NCBI RefSeq assembly: GCF_000003855.2
Contig: NW_003101671.1
Coordinates: forward strand, 221,817 to 285,816
Reading direction: 5' to 3'
Origin: Blastomyces gilchristii SLH14081
Lineage: Eukaryota; Ascomycota; Eurotiomycetes; Onygenales; Ajellomycetaceae
Length of the DNA stretch: 64,000 nucleotides
Below the pieces are notes generated by a model. That model made no database searches. It had not been told where the DNA came from and was given only the letters and a program-made list of their open reading frames with translations. The translations under genes were made by a program, and so were the position numbers. Positions 24,932 through 36,725 of this stretch are shown in pieces (the stretch's first letter is position 1; every line of letters starts with the position of its first letter).

Positions 24932-25687
24932 CGCGATGCTAAGAGGTTGTGAAACTACCCAAATTTCCATAAGCGCAAAATTTTGTTGAGGTTGTGGAAT
25001 TGGTACTAGGCGGTTCGAAGTTATCATTGATACCCCGAGGCCGATGGTCAGTCAGTCTGCGCTGGTTCCAAATTCCATAACATCTTACAATACTCATATC
25101 ATTAGCTTTTTACCAAATCTCTAGGATGATATCCATGTCTACACTGGAATTATTATGATGCGGTCTGCGCGCTTTCACGAGGCTTTGGGTTCTCTGATGT
25201 GTTCAATGCAAATATCTAGCTTGTCACAGAACGTACAGAAATCCAGATTTGTATTATCCAATCAGCTGTTTTACCGCAAGTGAGGGAAGGTGCCCGGATT
25301 ATACTTACACCTACGTCTGTGGTTGTCTGAAATTTCAGTGTCTTCCTTGCATATTGCAGTACTAGTGTCTAATGAGTACAGCGGGCAGCCGAAGGTTGTT
25401 CGCAATTATGAACCTGTCTTTGTTGCATTCACTGAATGAACACAAGTCATTAAGAATGTCTAGGATTGAATTAGTTCTTGGAAGCATCTCTATTCTCTTC
25501 CTACTTTGTCCGTGGACTATCCTCTTCATTCCCTTTTTACCTTCTTAATCACAGTGATTTGCACGTTTGGGATTCGACGAAAATTCAACAATTGCATCTC
25601 AAATTCCGTTCCACGCGACAAACGATCAATTGTGACCATTATTCACCCGGTCTCCAGCCATCTATTCAGCTACATTCAGTCGGCACC
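24932..25687. other. Intergenic region before Myb-like gene 1
   Basis: 756 bases with the 3' end of the coiled-coil gene and the promoter and 5' UTR of the first Myb-like gene. Stretches of C and T precede the ATG, as is common in fungal promoters. I see no gene here. Confidence 0.5.
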
Positions 25688-26369
25688 ATGGCCAGCCTCA
25701 AGCGAAGCAAAACGATGCCAGCGGATGGGCACACAGCCAAATTCCTCTACACAATCTTGAAGCAGCTCGATCTCAAATCGGTAAGCATGCTGTTTATTCG
25801 GCCCTTTGTTCGGCCCTCACTCCTATCTCCAATTACAAGCAATTACAAGCAGATTGCCTGACATCGTGTGCCAGATCGACTGGAACCTCGTGGCATCCCA
25901 ACTAGAAATTTCAAACGGCCATGCAGCACGAATGCGATTTTCTAGGTTTCGCCAACATATGGAAGGAATCACCACAACTCACCGCACTCCGCGCCCCAAG
26001 AAACACAAATCCGACAAAGCGCAATTGAGAAAAGAGCAACAATTTAGCAAGGCCAAAATAGAAGCCACCGTAAAAACGGAGCAGGCAGTTAAACAAGAAC
26101 TAGGACCAGAACCAGACATGGCTGCTCAGCCAGCCCACGCGAAGGTCTTGCCAATGGACATTATTGCGACGTCGTCCCCCTCAGAACAATTGCCCTACTT
26201 TGTGACAACGGTTGCGCCGGCCGATCTCGCCCTCCCCTTTGCGACCAGTAACCCACCGATCAGGTTTCAAAGCCCACCATCAGCAGTCAGAGACTGGAGC
26301 CGAATCAATATGGAAAAGTGTGAGGACGCGACACACACCCTACTTAATGGATTTGTGAAACAGGAATAA
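25688..26369 (+). CDS. Myb-like DNA-binding protein, cluster gene 1
   Basis: Two exons (25688-25780 and 25875-26369) encode 195 residues. Splicing joins FLYTILKQLDLKS to IDWNLVASQLEISNG, giving a compact three-helix Myb/SANT-like domain at about residues 15-58 (FLYTILKQL, W at helix 2, HAARMRFSRFRQHMEG as recognition helix). The tail is disordered and basic, then Pro/Ser-rich, with three psi-K-x-E sites (VKTE, VKQE and VKQE) that suggest sumoylation. Two more genes with the same domain plan follow on the same strand. It is probably nuclear; target unknown. The ATG has a good context (GGCACCATGG). Confidence 0.85.
25781..25874 (+). other. Intron in Myb-like gene 1
   Basis: 94 bases, donor GTAAGC, branch CTGAC near 25858 and acceptor TGTGCCAG, phase 0. 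An earlier AG (after TTACAAGCAG) would break the domain, whereas this acceptor restores LDLKS-IDWN. Confidence 0.8.
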
Positions 26370-27426
26370 GGCCGTGGCAAACAGTGGTGCTATGTGCGGA
26401 TAGCTAGTGCATCCTTGGGGCAATGGAGACAGGATGGTTATGGTCGTGTGCGTTTACTCGGGGATTGTGGGAGATAGAAACCAGGTGATGTCAAAATTGC
26501 GCATGTGGTTCTATGCTGCAGGAGCTCCTCTCCCTTCTCCCTTCGTTGTATCGACTGGCATTTTATTTCCCTGTTGTATTGCCAAGCGCGCATCCTCGCC
26601 TCGGACACTCAAACACGCCCTGCAGACTTCCAATTTATCCTCCAGCCTGCCCTCCTTGCCATTTGGCCTTTTGAACATGGGGCAAATTTCTTTTAGATTT
26701 TGTCTCTGACCAGTACGCCTTCGTTCCTTGTTTTACCTTGCTTTTCCTTTCTTTTTTCCCCCTGTCTCTTGTAAGGAGGGATAAGTACTCAGCGTCTTCC
26801 GAATCGAGTCGACTGTAAGCTCACCGTGGCAAGTCGGGAGGTTATTAGTACTGTACGTAAAACTGCTGGGTAACCTGGCTTCGACTTCGGATGACAATCT
26901 ATTTTTTGATCCTCTCTCAGCATCCAGTCCGAAAGTGTACACATCATAAAGCAGTCTATCTCTTATACCCCTGAAGCGCTAAACACCCATTCGCTATCTT
27001 ACTAATTTGCAAAATGTTTCAAAATTCGATAGAGCCCATGGTACAGTACTTCTAATTGCTCAAGTCAGAATATTCAGGGCGTGTTGACCTAAGACATCTT
27101 TTCACTCATTGATGCTGAAGGAGGGTGTTCGCTTCACTATCAGCAACAACACATTGAAGTGTTCCCCTCAGTTCCATTTGTAGTTATTTTGCTTTGTGGA
27201 TATTTTGTTCAGTTAGAAATGAGCTCTCAACTTCTCTTTTAGTATGCTCACCTTCGTTTCCTTTTCTCTCACCTCTACAAATAACTTGTCATTTGCTCTT
27301 TACTATCATACCTGCTAACCTCCATCCTCTGCTCACTTAACGCTAGTCCCTTGGAAGCCATTAGTTACCATCCCATACCGTCTTCCTCCCAACCAATTAT
27401 TGCGCTCAACGCCGGTCCCTCCCAGC
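26370..27426. other. Intergenic region between Myb-like genes 1 and 2
   Basis: About 1.06 kb without a recognisable gene. The last 200 bases before the ATG are rich in C/T tracts, as expected for a fungal promoter and 5' leader. Confidence 0.5.
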
Positions 27427-27980
27427 ATGGCGGATGCGAACAACGGCCCAGGTGATGTTGCGGATTCCAAGAAGAAAGAAACTGACGCTATTTTTATCAT
27501 GGAGTGCTTGAAGCACCTTCAGACTCCCGCTAGGGTGTGCCCCCCTTACCATGCCAGATCACCTAATCCGCGGGTTCTCTTCAGATGTACTCAATATGTT
27601 CTTAGATCGATGTCAGCGCGGTAGCGAAAGCACTTAAATATAAAAACCCCATCTCCGTTGCAAACCGCATCCGTGAGATCCGAAAGCAATTCAATTTGCA
27701 ACAACACTTGACCTGCTCCACGAATTCTGCCAATGGGGGTGCAACTACGCCTCGCAAGGGGGCAAAGACATCTACGGGGCCCATCAAAGCCAAGAAGGAA
27801 CCTTCTGAGGAGGGGGGTGAAGATGTCAAGGGAGAAAAGATGAAGCCAGGGAGAAAGCCTGGGGCAAAGCGTGGGCGTAAACCAAAGGCTGCTGCCCTTG
27901 AAGAGGATAAACCGGTGAAACCCGCCACCAGTGGTGACAACAATGAAGCGAATAGTACCGCCATGGAGGCCACTGCTTGA
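27427..27980 (+). CDS. Myb-like / AT-hook-like protein, cluster gene 2
   Basis: Two exons (27427-27534 and 27606-27980) give 160 residues. The spliced domain reads AIFIMECLKHLQTPAR then IDVSAVAKALKYKN and SVANRIREIRKQF, the same helix pattern and the same intron position before the second helix as gene 1. The C-terminal half is very basic, with KPGRKPGAKRGRKPK resembling an AT-hook, and VKGE as a possible sumoylation site. Expected to be a nuclear DNA-binding protein. An in-frame TTG lies upstream; ATG 27427 is the first ATG in frame. Confidence 0.83.
27535..27605 (+). other. Intron in Myb-like gene 2
   Basis: 71 bases, donor GTGTGC, acceptor GTTCTTAG, phase 0. It joins QTPAR to IDVSAVAKAL. 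An internal TTCAG is an alternative acceptor but leads into a stop after a few codons. Confidence 0.75.
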
Positions 27981-29230
27981 GCTCAAAGCCTGATCTGATA
28001 ATACCATGTTGCAAAGTTTGTATACCATATCGCCCTCACTTTTACGGCTGCATAACTTACGCTGACCAGGTCTTCTCTCACAAGCGTCATGGATAACAAG
28101 ATCACGTACAGTATATTCATGGCCCATCACTGATACTAGGTTTCGTGGGGAAAGGGATCTTTGTCGTTATGTTCCTTGAGCTCTTCCTTCATTTAGTGGT
28201 TATGCGAAGTGGTGGGCGGCTTCGACATTCCTCTGGTCGTTTTCTTCTTTGTTCGTTGTTTCCTACTTGGCCCATACATTTCTTCGATATCGGTTGCTCC
28301 TATTCAAGTGCTGATCATTTTATCGAGTTCATGTTGTACCTTGATGTTTTACTCCCCGACTTCGCAGTGGCTGGGTTATCTCATACTTCTACAATCCTTT
28401 TTTCATACACGGAAGTTTCTCAACGAGGGCGGCGGGTGATTATGTGGCTAGGGTAGCTCTCAGAGTACAAGACTTTGCGTACTAAACATGCGTTCTTGAC
28501 ATAATGGAATCCATAAAAGATCATCTAAATTCGGGATGAACTAGTGTTCTGCCCCGGCTGATAGCCACCATTCTAGATCCCCTCGACAACTAATCTGGTG
28601 CAAAAAGTTTAATCTACTGCAAATTATTTGGTAGAGGGATTATCAAATGTCTAGTCTTCCTTTATAAAATTTACTCTATGTGTTCGTCCATCATGTTCTG
28701 GATGGGTGAATGAATGCCACCAATGAACCTGAAGTGTTGTTATTTTTGCCTATTTTTCAACTTCTCAGGGTTGTTCGCTGTCAGCACCTCTCTTAGTTGA
28801 TTATACAACTCTAGTACTCTATCTTCTTCTACATCTCAAGAAGGGTTTCTTTGATGCAGCATCCCTTCACGCCGGTCAAGCTTGAATCTAGATATTAAAT
28901 ATCTCTCACTTTTAAGTCTTCCTCTCATTCACGGTTTGTTAACAAAGCACTCATCAAGTCATCTTCGTACATCTCCTTGTACTCAGCAAACAGATTCTTG
29001 GGTTCTATTGCTCAGATTAGAAACAGTTGCTCAGTGAACTTTCAACAGTATGCTTTCAGTTCTGGTGCCAACATCTGTCCCTGACAAAGCCATGTTTGGC
29101 AAACTAACACTCATCCCTGACTTTCTTGTAGAACAGTTAGCTCAAACTTCAGATCCCTCCTCAATTGAGCTCCAATTATTCGTTTTTAGGCTTCACTCTA
29201 TCATTTCCCAGAAAACCAATAGCCTAGAAA
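27981..29230. other. Intergenic region between Myb-like genes 2 and 3
   Basis: 1.25 kb with no gene I can support. A 65-codon stretch at 29050-29247 overlaps the start of gene 3 in another frame and could at most be an upstream ORF in its leader. Confidence 0.5.
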
Positions 29231-30140
29231 ATGCCCGCCGGGAGTGATGAGCAGCTTAACTTCTTGCTGAAATGTGTCAAGTATTCGAGCAACGGCAAGG
29301 TAATCCTCAATTTACTCAATATGTTTCGTTTCTTTCCACGACCACACACTATTTGCCGGCCTCATAGCAACAGTTAGAACATGCTAATGATGGTAATACA
29401 TTAGGTGGATTTCGATCAGGTGGCTCGCGAATGCAACATCGTCAGTAAGGGCGCAGCGTAAGTCATACTTGAGAACGTGCACAGTGAAGTCATATTATAA
29501 ATGTGCCCATGACATGCTATTCGATGCACGTCCCCTGTCGATGCATGGATTCGCATTTAGCCTCACATCACCAAACCCAGTCCTGCATGCCCGGTCACAA
29601 TTTAGCCTGGAATGGCGCTGACCATCATCTAACAGAGCCAAGCGCTACGAGCGCTTAATGAAAGCCAATGGCATCAACCCGAACGGCGGTCCAGCTGCAG
29701 GACCAGATACTCCTTCTCCACAGGAACCCAACTTCAATAGAACCACCCCCAAAAAGTCGACCCCAAAAACTCCAACCAAAGGAAATAGCACCACTGGCAC
29801 CAAGACCCCGTCCACCCGCAAGCGCAAGACCATGGGCCAAGCCAATGGCACCCCTAAGAAAACCAAGAGTGAAAAGTTGGTTGGCAGTGCTGATTACACT
29901 CATGAGAGCACTGATAGCAATGCACATGTCAAAAAGGGGGATAGTGGTGATAATACCTTTGAAGAGACTGAGAAAGCAATGGTGACATCCGGGAACGACC
30001 CGCTTTTGTCTGAGGGTTCCGGAGGTGTCGGAGGGAATCTGGACCGAGAGGATCGAGAGTTGTATAGCCAATTTTGTGCCATCAATACCGCATGTAAGCA
30101 GCGTGTTTCAGGTGGTTTAGGGGAGAATGTGAACCCCTGA
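29231..30140 (+). CDS. Myb-like DNA-binding protein, cluster gene 3
   Basis: Three exons (29231-29299, 29405-29457, 29636-30140) encode 208 residues. The assembled N-terminus is EQLNFLLKCVKYSSNGK + VDFDQVARECNIVSKGAA + AKRYERLMKANGI, a Myb-like three-helix fold with its first intron at the same point as genes 1 and 2 and an extra intron inside the domain. The middle is Pro/Thr/Lys-rich and basic (TPKKSTPKTPTK, RKRKTMG), with nuclear-localisation-like runs, and the C-terminus is acidic. Introns are 105 bases (29300-29404, GTAATC...ATTAG) and 178 bases (29458-29635, GTAAGT...AACAG). Confidence 0.83.
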
Positions 30141-31150
30141 GGATGAAAGCAGAGAGTACGATATTAATGGTGCCGAGAAGGAGGTTTTGGGGATACTGGA
30201 CGGAACCGACGAGGAATAGAGTGGGGGTTAATGAATGTGCTGCGATTGGTGGATAAGGGATACCTTTGCCTGTGAGAAGACCCCTAAGAGGTTTGGCCAA
30301 ATTGTGAAAAATGGGGGGGTGATGTTCCTTTCCCATAGCGCTGTGATTATGTCGAAAGCACCTGGTGGTGACAAGCAACAAAGAAGGCGTATTTTTGGTC
30401 TGCACTGGAAGCCACGTTGAAAGGAAATCCGGAATAGGGAATGAAATATTTCGTCGTGAAAGGGATGGAATAATTCATGGAAATTGACAGAGATGATTTT
30501 TAGGCATAGAATTACGCTCAAGTAGGGATTCATAGCCCGTGTGGAGAATTAAACTACAGGTGTAAAACCATGCCAAAATTGTGCATTCCCAAACTGCCCA
30601 ATATCTTGAAAATGCAGGCTTCCGATCCTTTCACTTCGTATAATTGTGACCAGCGGCCAAAGGGAATTGTAGGCATGTCAAAGCAATAGCGTATAATACT
30701 TTGCGCATCCAGAAAACAACGGAGAAAGGCAAAGCCCAGCAGGAACAAAATTTCATCGATACAAATATAGATGAACTCATCGGCGGGTATAGACCATGGG
30801 ATATATAGCAGGTATACAAATGCTCCACAAGCATATAAGCAAACGTCTAGAATAGATTGCTAGAACAAGAAGGGGTATATATCAAATTTAGCCCTTGGCA
30901 TAAATGGTACATAACGATGTAGAAAATGTAGAGAAAATCTTCATGAAGACAAAAGAATGAAAAGAAAAGAGGAAAACAACCGAAACGCGAATCGGGGTAT
31001 ATAGTAAAATGAGCAACTTAACCAGCATAATGCTCGCTCGATAGTTGGTCTGTGAGTAGACCCACCAAATATCAATAATAGATTAGACATTTAGCCGGAA
31101 TGGGCATATACAGGTAGATAGCGGGTTCCGTTAGAAGAAGGTCTGCAAGT
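30141..31150. other. Convergent intergenic region, no gene seen
   Basis: 1.0 kb between the ends of Myb-like gene 3 and the ARS-binding protein gene. It becomes A+T-richer toward 30.8-31.1 kb. Several short open stretches overlap each other on both strands without any domain; both 3' UTRs should lie here. Confidence 0.5.
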
Positions 31151-33604
31151 TTATATACCTTCCATCACAGCCTCAAGGATCTTCTTCTTGTAGTTGGTAA
31201 GAGCCAGGTCCTTCTTTCGGTGTTGTTTCCGCAGATTCAAATATCGCTGTTTCCATATTGCTTCAGTAGCAGGTTCATTGATTATATCATCATCCGATTG
31301 ATAGTCATCAGCCAAAAGAGTCATTACTGTAGGGGCAAGTGGTAGCTCCTCATTCTGGCCGCCTGGAATGGTCGTGTGTGTCGTAAGCCCAGTTGAAACG
31401 GTGAGGCCATAACTAAGAATATACTTAAACCCGCCGAATAGATCAGAGGCCAAGTAGCTCCCTGCCCAGGGTGACGCCAATGTGGACGAAGTCCCGAGCT
31501 GTGTCTTATTGGTATTGTCGGCGTATGCTGTAATAGTAAGTTGTCCTGGGGGGTAGCCTCCCAACCCTAGTTTATAGCCAACTCCAAGGCACGTTGCGCA
31601 GTAGATTTTCTTCACATTGCTCGGGAGGCCGGAGCTGCACACAGTCAACACATGTCTAAGCACCGTTTCGGCGATGGTTTTCGATTCTTTACGACTAAGG
31701 GGGACGTCCCGGTTTAAAAGCGTCCCTTGGTGTACGTGAACCGAAAAGGCTTGAACCACATCATGGAGTGTGAAGTCCACTTCGGATGATGATTGCCGTT
31801 GCCCATATGCAGGAGATAAGGGCCGATTATGAGTAATTTGCTGGCTTCTCTCAATTTCGCTCAAATCTTGACGTACATGTTCGCCGGCTGTGACGGAAGA
31901 TCTTCCGTTTTCTCCACTCACTAGAACCGTTGGCGGAGTAGCTAGTCGTACAGGCGCTCCTAAGTGCTGAGGCACTTGTAATTGCAGTCTGGTCGGTCTG
32001 CTGTGGGGTTGGAAGGAAGGGGCCAAGGCGGGCGATTCACTATCTCCGGTAAGCGTACTATTCGTTCTGTTCCTTTCGATTAACCCCTGATGATTCTGTT
32101 CCGTGCGTTCTGGATCGGTACGTAACGATTCAGTGTGTTTATCTTTTGGCTGCACCGAGAAAGTTGAAAATGGTCCATTTTGGGTTATTCGACTGGCCCC
32201 CGGACGACCTCTGGTCTTACCATTGTTTAGGTTGCCAGCGACGGACCATGCGGAGGAAATCGCAGGCCCACGACGTCGTCTGCTACCGACTCTGTCAATC
32301 GAGGATGGACTTACGGCGGACCGAGGTTCGATTGACATAGGAATCTCTGATGCATCACGGTACCGAGGAATAATCGCTGACTGGGGATATTGTAGTGCTG
32401 GAGAGATTTCTCGCACCGGTACACGCCAGCGCGAGTCAGTTCCCGAGGGCCAAGTGGGTGATGATTGAGCGGATTATCTGCCTGAGTCGTTCCGGGAGGG
32501 CAGAATGAGGCCCAAAGGGGTCATGCTGTTCTAAATGGTCTGGAAAGGCGCTCCAAGGGATTGCAGACTGTTGGAATCCTGAGTGAGGAAATGTCTCCGG
32601 GTTGTAATTCAATCCGCTACTTTCCAACCCAACGGATGGTATGTTCAGATGAGGTCGCTTAGAAGACTTTGCATCATCCAATTCCACAGCCTCCGCTCTT
32701 TTTCGACCCTTTTTAGGCTTCCATTCAGGAAAAAGCGCTCTTAGAGCCAGATCTTCTTCTCGCGGTACACCGTCACGACTTTCCGCGTTGGGCTCGGTTG
32801 AAGAGGTTAGCTGGGTATAGTATAGATGTTCATGTCCCAGACAGTATTCAAAAAAGGCATCCACATGCATAGCACGCATCCATCGCTGAACAGTGTTAGA
32901 CTATGTAGTGGGTAGTGGCTGAGTTAGATGTGAAGAGCAGACTAACGTACCTTTAGCCGCACAGCGTACTGTTGGACTTTTTGGGTACTTTGTTTCTTCT
33001 CAACTGATGGCGGTTCGACTCCTAGTTCAATTGCCAGCTGGATCCATGTCTTCAGTTCTTTGCGGTCAAGCTTTTGAATAAGCTGCCACAGTGTAAATAT
33101 ACAAAAGCTTTTACCCTCGCTTCGTGGCGGCATACGAAATATCTTCCGTAATTCAGTGGTATTAGTTCCGGGGGGTACACATCGGTTACAATAGAGAATA
33201 AAGGAAACATATGCATCATCAATCGTCGTGTCAGTAATGTCTGGCGAAGGTAATGAACGTGTTTCTACAGACGTTGTGGTTTCAAGGTGCTCGTCCCGAG
33301 AAGATACTGAAAACGTGGGGAACGTAGATGTCGCAGAACGAGTTTGGGGATTGGGATTTGCTGCCGAGCGGGGATTCCCAGGGGATGACTGAGTAATACG
33401 AGGGGTTTCTCGTCTAATAGTGGAGGGCGACATTGCTTGATCCAACCTGTGATTTTGAAAGTTTGCCGGTGGGGAAATGTTTTGCAATCCAGGATCGTTG
33501 GACGAAGGATTCTTGGCATATTGCTGTACTATAAGACGTCCATTTGACAGGCCATTTGGAGCGTCATCATTCGGGGGCGCCAGATGTGGAAAAGAAGAAT
33601 CCAT
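31151..33604 (-). CDS. ARS-binding protein 2 homologue (apparent frameshift)
   Basis: Homologue of the fungal ARS-binding protein 2 family, named for S. pombe Abp2, which binds A+T-rich replication origins. Exon 1 (32951-33604) has a disordered Ser/Pro-rich start and the family domain: DDAYVSFILYCN, TTELRKIFRMPPRSEGKSF, LKTWIQLAIELGVEPPS, QKVQQYAVRLK. A 65-base intron (32886-32950, GTACGT...TTCAG) joins it to RWMRAMHVDAFFEYCLG and EEDLALRALFPEWKPKKGRKR. The frame ends at 32436, while the downstream frame (SGTDSRWRVPVREISPALQYP, to 31151) overlaps it, so a one-base shift around 32440-32470 is needed. The C-terminal part holds a conserved ADNTNKTQLG-containing region. ATG 33604 is used; 33631 is a TTG. 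Confidence 0.82.
32886..32950 (-). other. Intron in ARS-binding protein 2 gene
   Basis: 65 bases, donor GTACGT, branch-like CTAAC, acceptor CTGTTCAG, phase 0; joins VQQYAVRLK to RWMRAMHVD, a continuous conserved block. Confidence 0.88.
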
Positions 33605-34606
33605 TTGAACAAACTGGTAGCTGCTGAGCAAGGAATTTATTGAGTTGCTACACGAAAGTGAGCAACTCGGTCATAGAACATATAGATATGAAGGGGTCTA
33701 ACTTATATAAATAGAGAACAATAGTGAGCACGAAACAATTAAGAACACAGATCTTGCGGTTTTGCTGTACCCCCTTGCAGCTTGAGCCTCAGCAAGCGCT
33801 TGCGGTGGAGATCGTAAAGAAGACAGGGCGGGTTGATCGTATGAAGGATACTTCAGCAAGAACAAGTAAGTTATAACAGGCGGTTTTGTGTCAACAAATG
33901 GACAATAGTCGCTTATTTACAAGACCGCAACATGGCCTCAAATGATGAGTTCTAATAGAGGACTACTCTCATATTGCTTCTGTTGTTAGTCTAGTCTGGG
34001 ACGTTGAAGTCAAATGAGGCTAAAAATAGAAGTGTGCTTAATAAGAGCAGCTGTGTGTTGGCCCAGGTGTTACAGGGTGTATACAGAAAACTTGACCTCA
34101 CTAAGTGTGCCACTTGACCTTGTTACATAATCATGACCCTGACCTTGCACAATACAGTAATAATCAGTTGATAATTGACTTTCAATCTTTCAATTCACTT
34201 ATAGTCTTATTCATTCAGCTCATTAATCAATCAAAGCATGTATAGTTAATTCATAATTAATTAAATGAATAGATAAATTCATATAGAATATAAAGAGATA
34301 TTTTACAGAATTTTAAAATATATCAAGATAAAAATATTTAATAATTGATTTTAAATTGATTTTAAATTAATTCTGAATTAATTCTGAATTGATTATAGTA
34401 ATAAAAATAAATTTAATCTATATATTTAAATAATTAATAATTGATTGAAAATCAGTTGATAATTAATTCAGTATAAATTATATAAATACTTACTTTATTA
34501 TTAAATTCAAGAATAATTTCAGTATTAAATTGATTTTAAATTGATTTTAAATTGATTGTAGAATTGATGATAAATAATTAAGAAAGAAAGAGTAATTTTC
34601 ATCAGA
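33605..34606. other. Promoter of ARS-binding gene and transition to A+T-rich block
   Basis: The first ~350 bases are GC-balanced and should hold the promoter. From about 34.1 kb composition falls to nearly pure A+T, with repeated ATTGATTTTAAA-like units (34340-34400, 34525-34560). This looks like an old, heavily mutated repeat of unknown type. No gene is visible. Confidence 0.5.
34340..34570. repeat. Short A+T-rich tandem-like repeats
   Basis: The 12-base motif ATTGATTTTAAA recurs with variants (AATTAATTCTGA) in two clusters beside the LINE L2 5' end. They are probably the remains of a degraded element or a low-complexity tract. Confidence 0.5.
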
Positions 34607-34929
34607 AACCGCTCCACCACGAACTCGCTCGATTTTTCGAATAAGAACCCGCCGATAGATTCATCGAAAAGCCCTCGATCATACGAGCATTCTGACCCCA
34701 TTGCCGACTGCATACCCTGTGTGGTGGTGGAGTTATCCAGCCAAATGTGAACCGGACGTTGTTCGAAACTCCTGTGTGGGATTATCCCCTGTTCTCCCCT
34801 ATCACACCACAACCCCGGGCCAAAGTGCCATACAAATTGTAAGGTGAAGAGACCTAGTCATATGCACCAATCTTCTCAATTTTGGAAGATCCCTGACCTG
34901 TAGTTGTGAAGATATCCGAGGAGTGACCT

Positions 34930-35235
34930 CTGCGAAAACCCTGTCCATCTTTGATGTTTCAAAACACCAACACCAAGTCTCACCCTTGTACCGCCCTTCC
35001 CAAACTGGCCCATCCCTGGCAGAAAAATACAAAAAGATACCTCAGTGATAATATCAAGCACATAATCAACAGACTCTTCTGAAGTGCAATCTCCACAGTC
35101 TGTCATCAGTGTATCTAGACTTCAACACCAAGTCTCACCCTTGTACTACCTCTCTCAATCTGGCTCATTCTCAGCAGAATAATACAAAAAGATACCTCAG
35201 CAACAGCATTTAATACATAATCAGTAGACAACAAG
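34930..35235 (+). repeat. Two tandem monomers in LINE L2 5' UTR
   Basis: The string CAACACCAAGTCTCACCCTT occurs at about 34969 and again at about 35123, each followed by CCCA/CTCA, then GCAGAA-AATACAAAAAGATACCTCAG and a CATAATCA stretch. Unit length is about 155 bases. The first copy is little mutated, the second more so. Confidence 0.7.
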
Positions 35236-36227
35236 TCAACAGCATATTAATAACTATAAAATCAGTATATCTCAAGATCTGACTGAGCCTTTGATCTCTG
35301 TACAGTGAGATATATTAAATCTAGCTTTAATATCTCAATATTTAATAGATTCTGCAAGAGATTGAGAACAGCAACACTAGATTTCTATTGAATTTAAGAA
35401 TTAACTCTATATTAATATAATCATTGACAAAGTCTTCTATTTTAAGATATAAATAATCAGTTTCTCTACATCTCACTGACAATATTTATATTATTATATA
35501 GAAACAGACTTATATTCTCTATAATATCAAGACTCTGAAGAGAGAAAGTCTTGATAGAGAGTATATAGTAGTGTATATCTTAGCAGTTTCTATTTCATTC
35601 TTCTGCAGCAGTTAATGCAAAAAAAAAAAGATCTTAGAAATAGTTTTTTACTTCTCTTGAAAAAGTAAGGTGTTTTTCTCTGAGTTTTATACAATATTCT
35701 TACAAAGAATAAAAAACAGAGCTGTTTTCTATCATAATTTCATATTCTTTTAAGTAAGAATTACTTTTTCAGTAACTGAAGAGCTTTCATTAATACTTAA
35801 TTCTTTTTTATACTCTTTATTAACTGATTTGAGTTGTATACTTGTTGTGTGAGAAGAATTGAATAATTTAGAATAAAATTGAATAGTTTTAATCAATTTC
35901 TCTATAAAAAATTGATTTATTTTTTGTTAGTTTTTCTCTCAAAAACTGTCATATTATCTGATTTATTATCAATTGATATCATACTCTTTCTCACTGTATC
36001 TCAAGAAAGAGATTGTAAAGATTTTATTGATTTATCTTAAAAATCAATTTTAGTTTATTAGATTCTCTTCAAAAATCTAATCTAGTTACTGAACTAGTGT
36101 GAAAAAAATTAGGTGTTTTATACACAAAAGTCTTTTATTCTTCTTTTGAAACAGTCTGATCAACTTTTCAATTAAAAACAGACTTAGAAATATCTCAATT
36201 GAAACAGTGTGATCAACTTTTCATTAA

Positions 36228-36725
36228 GTGAGAATAATGAGTTCAAAAATACACTCAGTTGATGTGAAAAAAGATGTTTTCTCAAATGCTATTTCTGAGA
36301 TTGAAATTCTGAAGAGAAGAAAGAAAGAAGAAATAGAGAAACAACAAGTTCTTGAAATACAGAAACTTGAAAAAGTAAGCAAGATTCTTGAAAAGCAGTG
36401 TCTGAGTGAGATGAATAAAGAAGTTCTGTTAATTCTTTATACTCAGGCTAGACAACTACAGAAGATAATCAAGTTCAAACTTGAAATCTCAAACACAGTT
36501 CAAAAAACATTGAAAATTTCTTATATAATCACTGACTCTTCATCTTACTCTTCTTCTTTTTTTTCTACTTCTTCTTCTTCTTTGAATCAGAAGAAAACAT
36601 ATGCTCAAGCAGCTGAATCTGCTGTCTCTAAACCTGCTATCTCAAAATCTGCTCAAAATTCTGAGAAAACTGAGAAGAATACTGTTCATACCTCTATTCA
36701 TAGAAAAGTGAAAAAGAAAATATAA
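36228..36725 (+). pseudogene. L2 ORF1 N-terminal fragment
   Basis: 165 codons of ORF1 (MSSKIHSVDV near the start, then a Lys/Glu-rich coiled coil EILKRRKKEEIEKQQ, a Ser-rich linker and KKTYAQAAESAVSKP). It ends at a TAA/RIP stop, but similarity to LINE C ORF1 continues to 37079 and again from 51846. It corresponds to the RNA-binding ORF1 protein of Tad1-like LINEs. Confidence 0.8.

Noticed and set aside
27591..28130. 179-codon minus-strand frame over Myb-like gene 2
   Set aside because: Exactly antisense to a supported spliced gene with a conserved-looking domain; a shadow of its basic coding sequence.
28145..28456. Hydrophobic 103-codon plus frame, possible small membrane protein
   Set aside because: No good start context or homology, overlaps another open frame; probably the 3' UTR of Myb-like gene 2.
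29655..30071. Minus-strand frame of 138 codons over Myb-like gene 3
   Set aside because: Antisense shadow of exon 3; Gly/Leu/Val-rich composition follows from Lys/Thr/Pro codons on the other strand.
30082..30834. Several overlapping short frames after Myb-like gene 3
   Set aside because: Mutually overlapping, no domain, in a convergent 3' region.
31151..34606. Secondary-metabolite or virulence gene cluster
   Set aside because: The island contains housekeeping and DNA-binding genes only; no biosynthetic enzymes, transporters or toxins seen.
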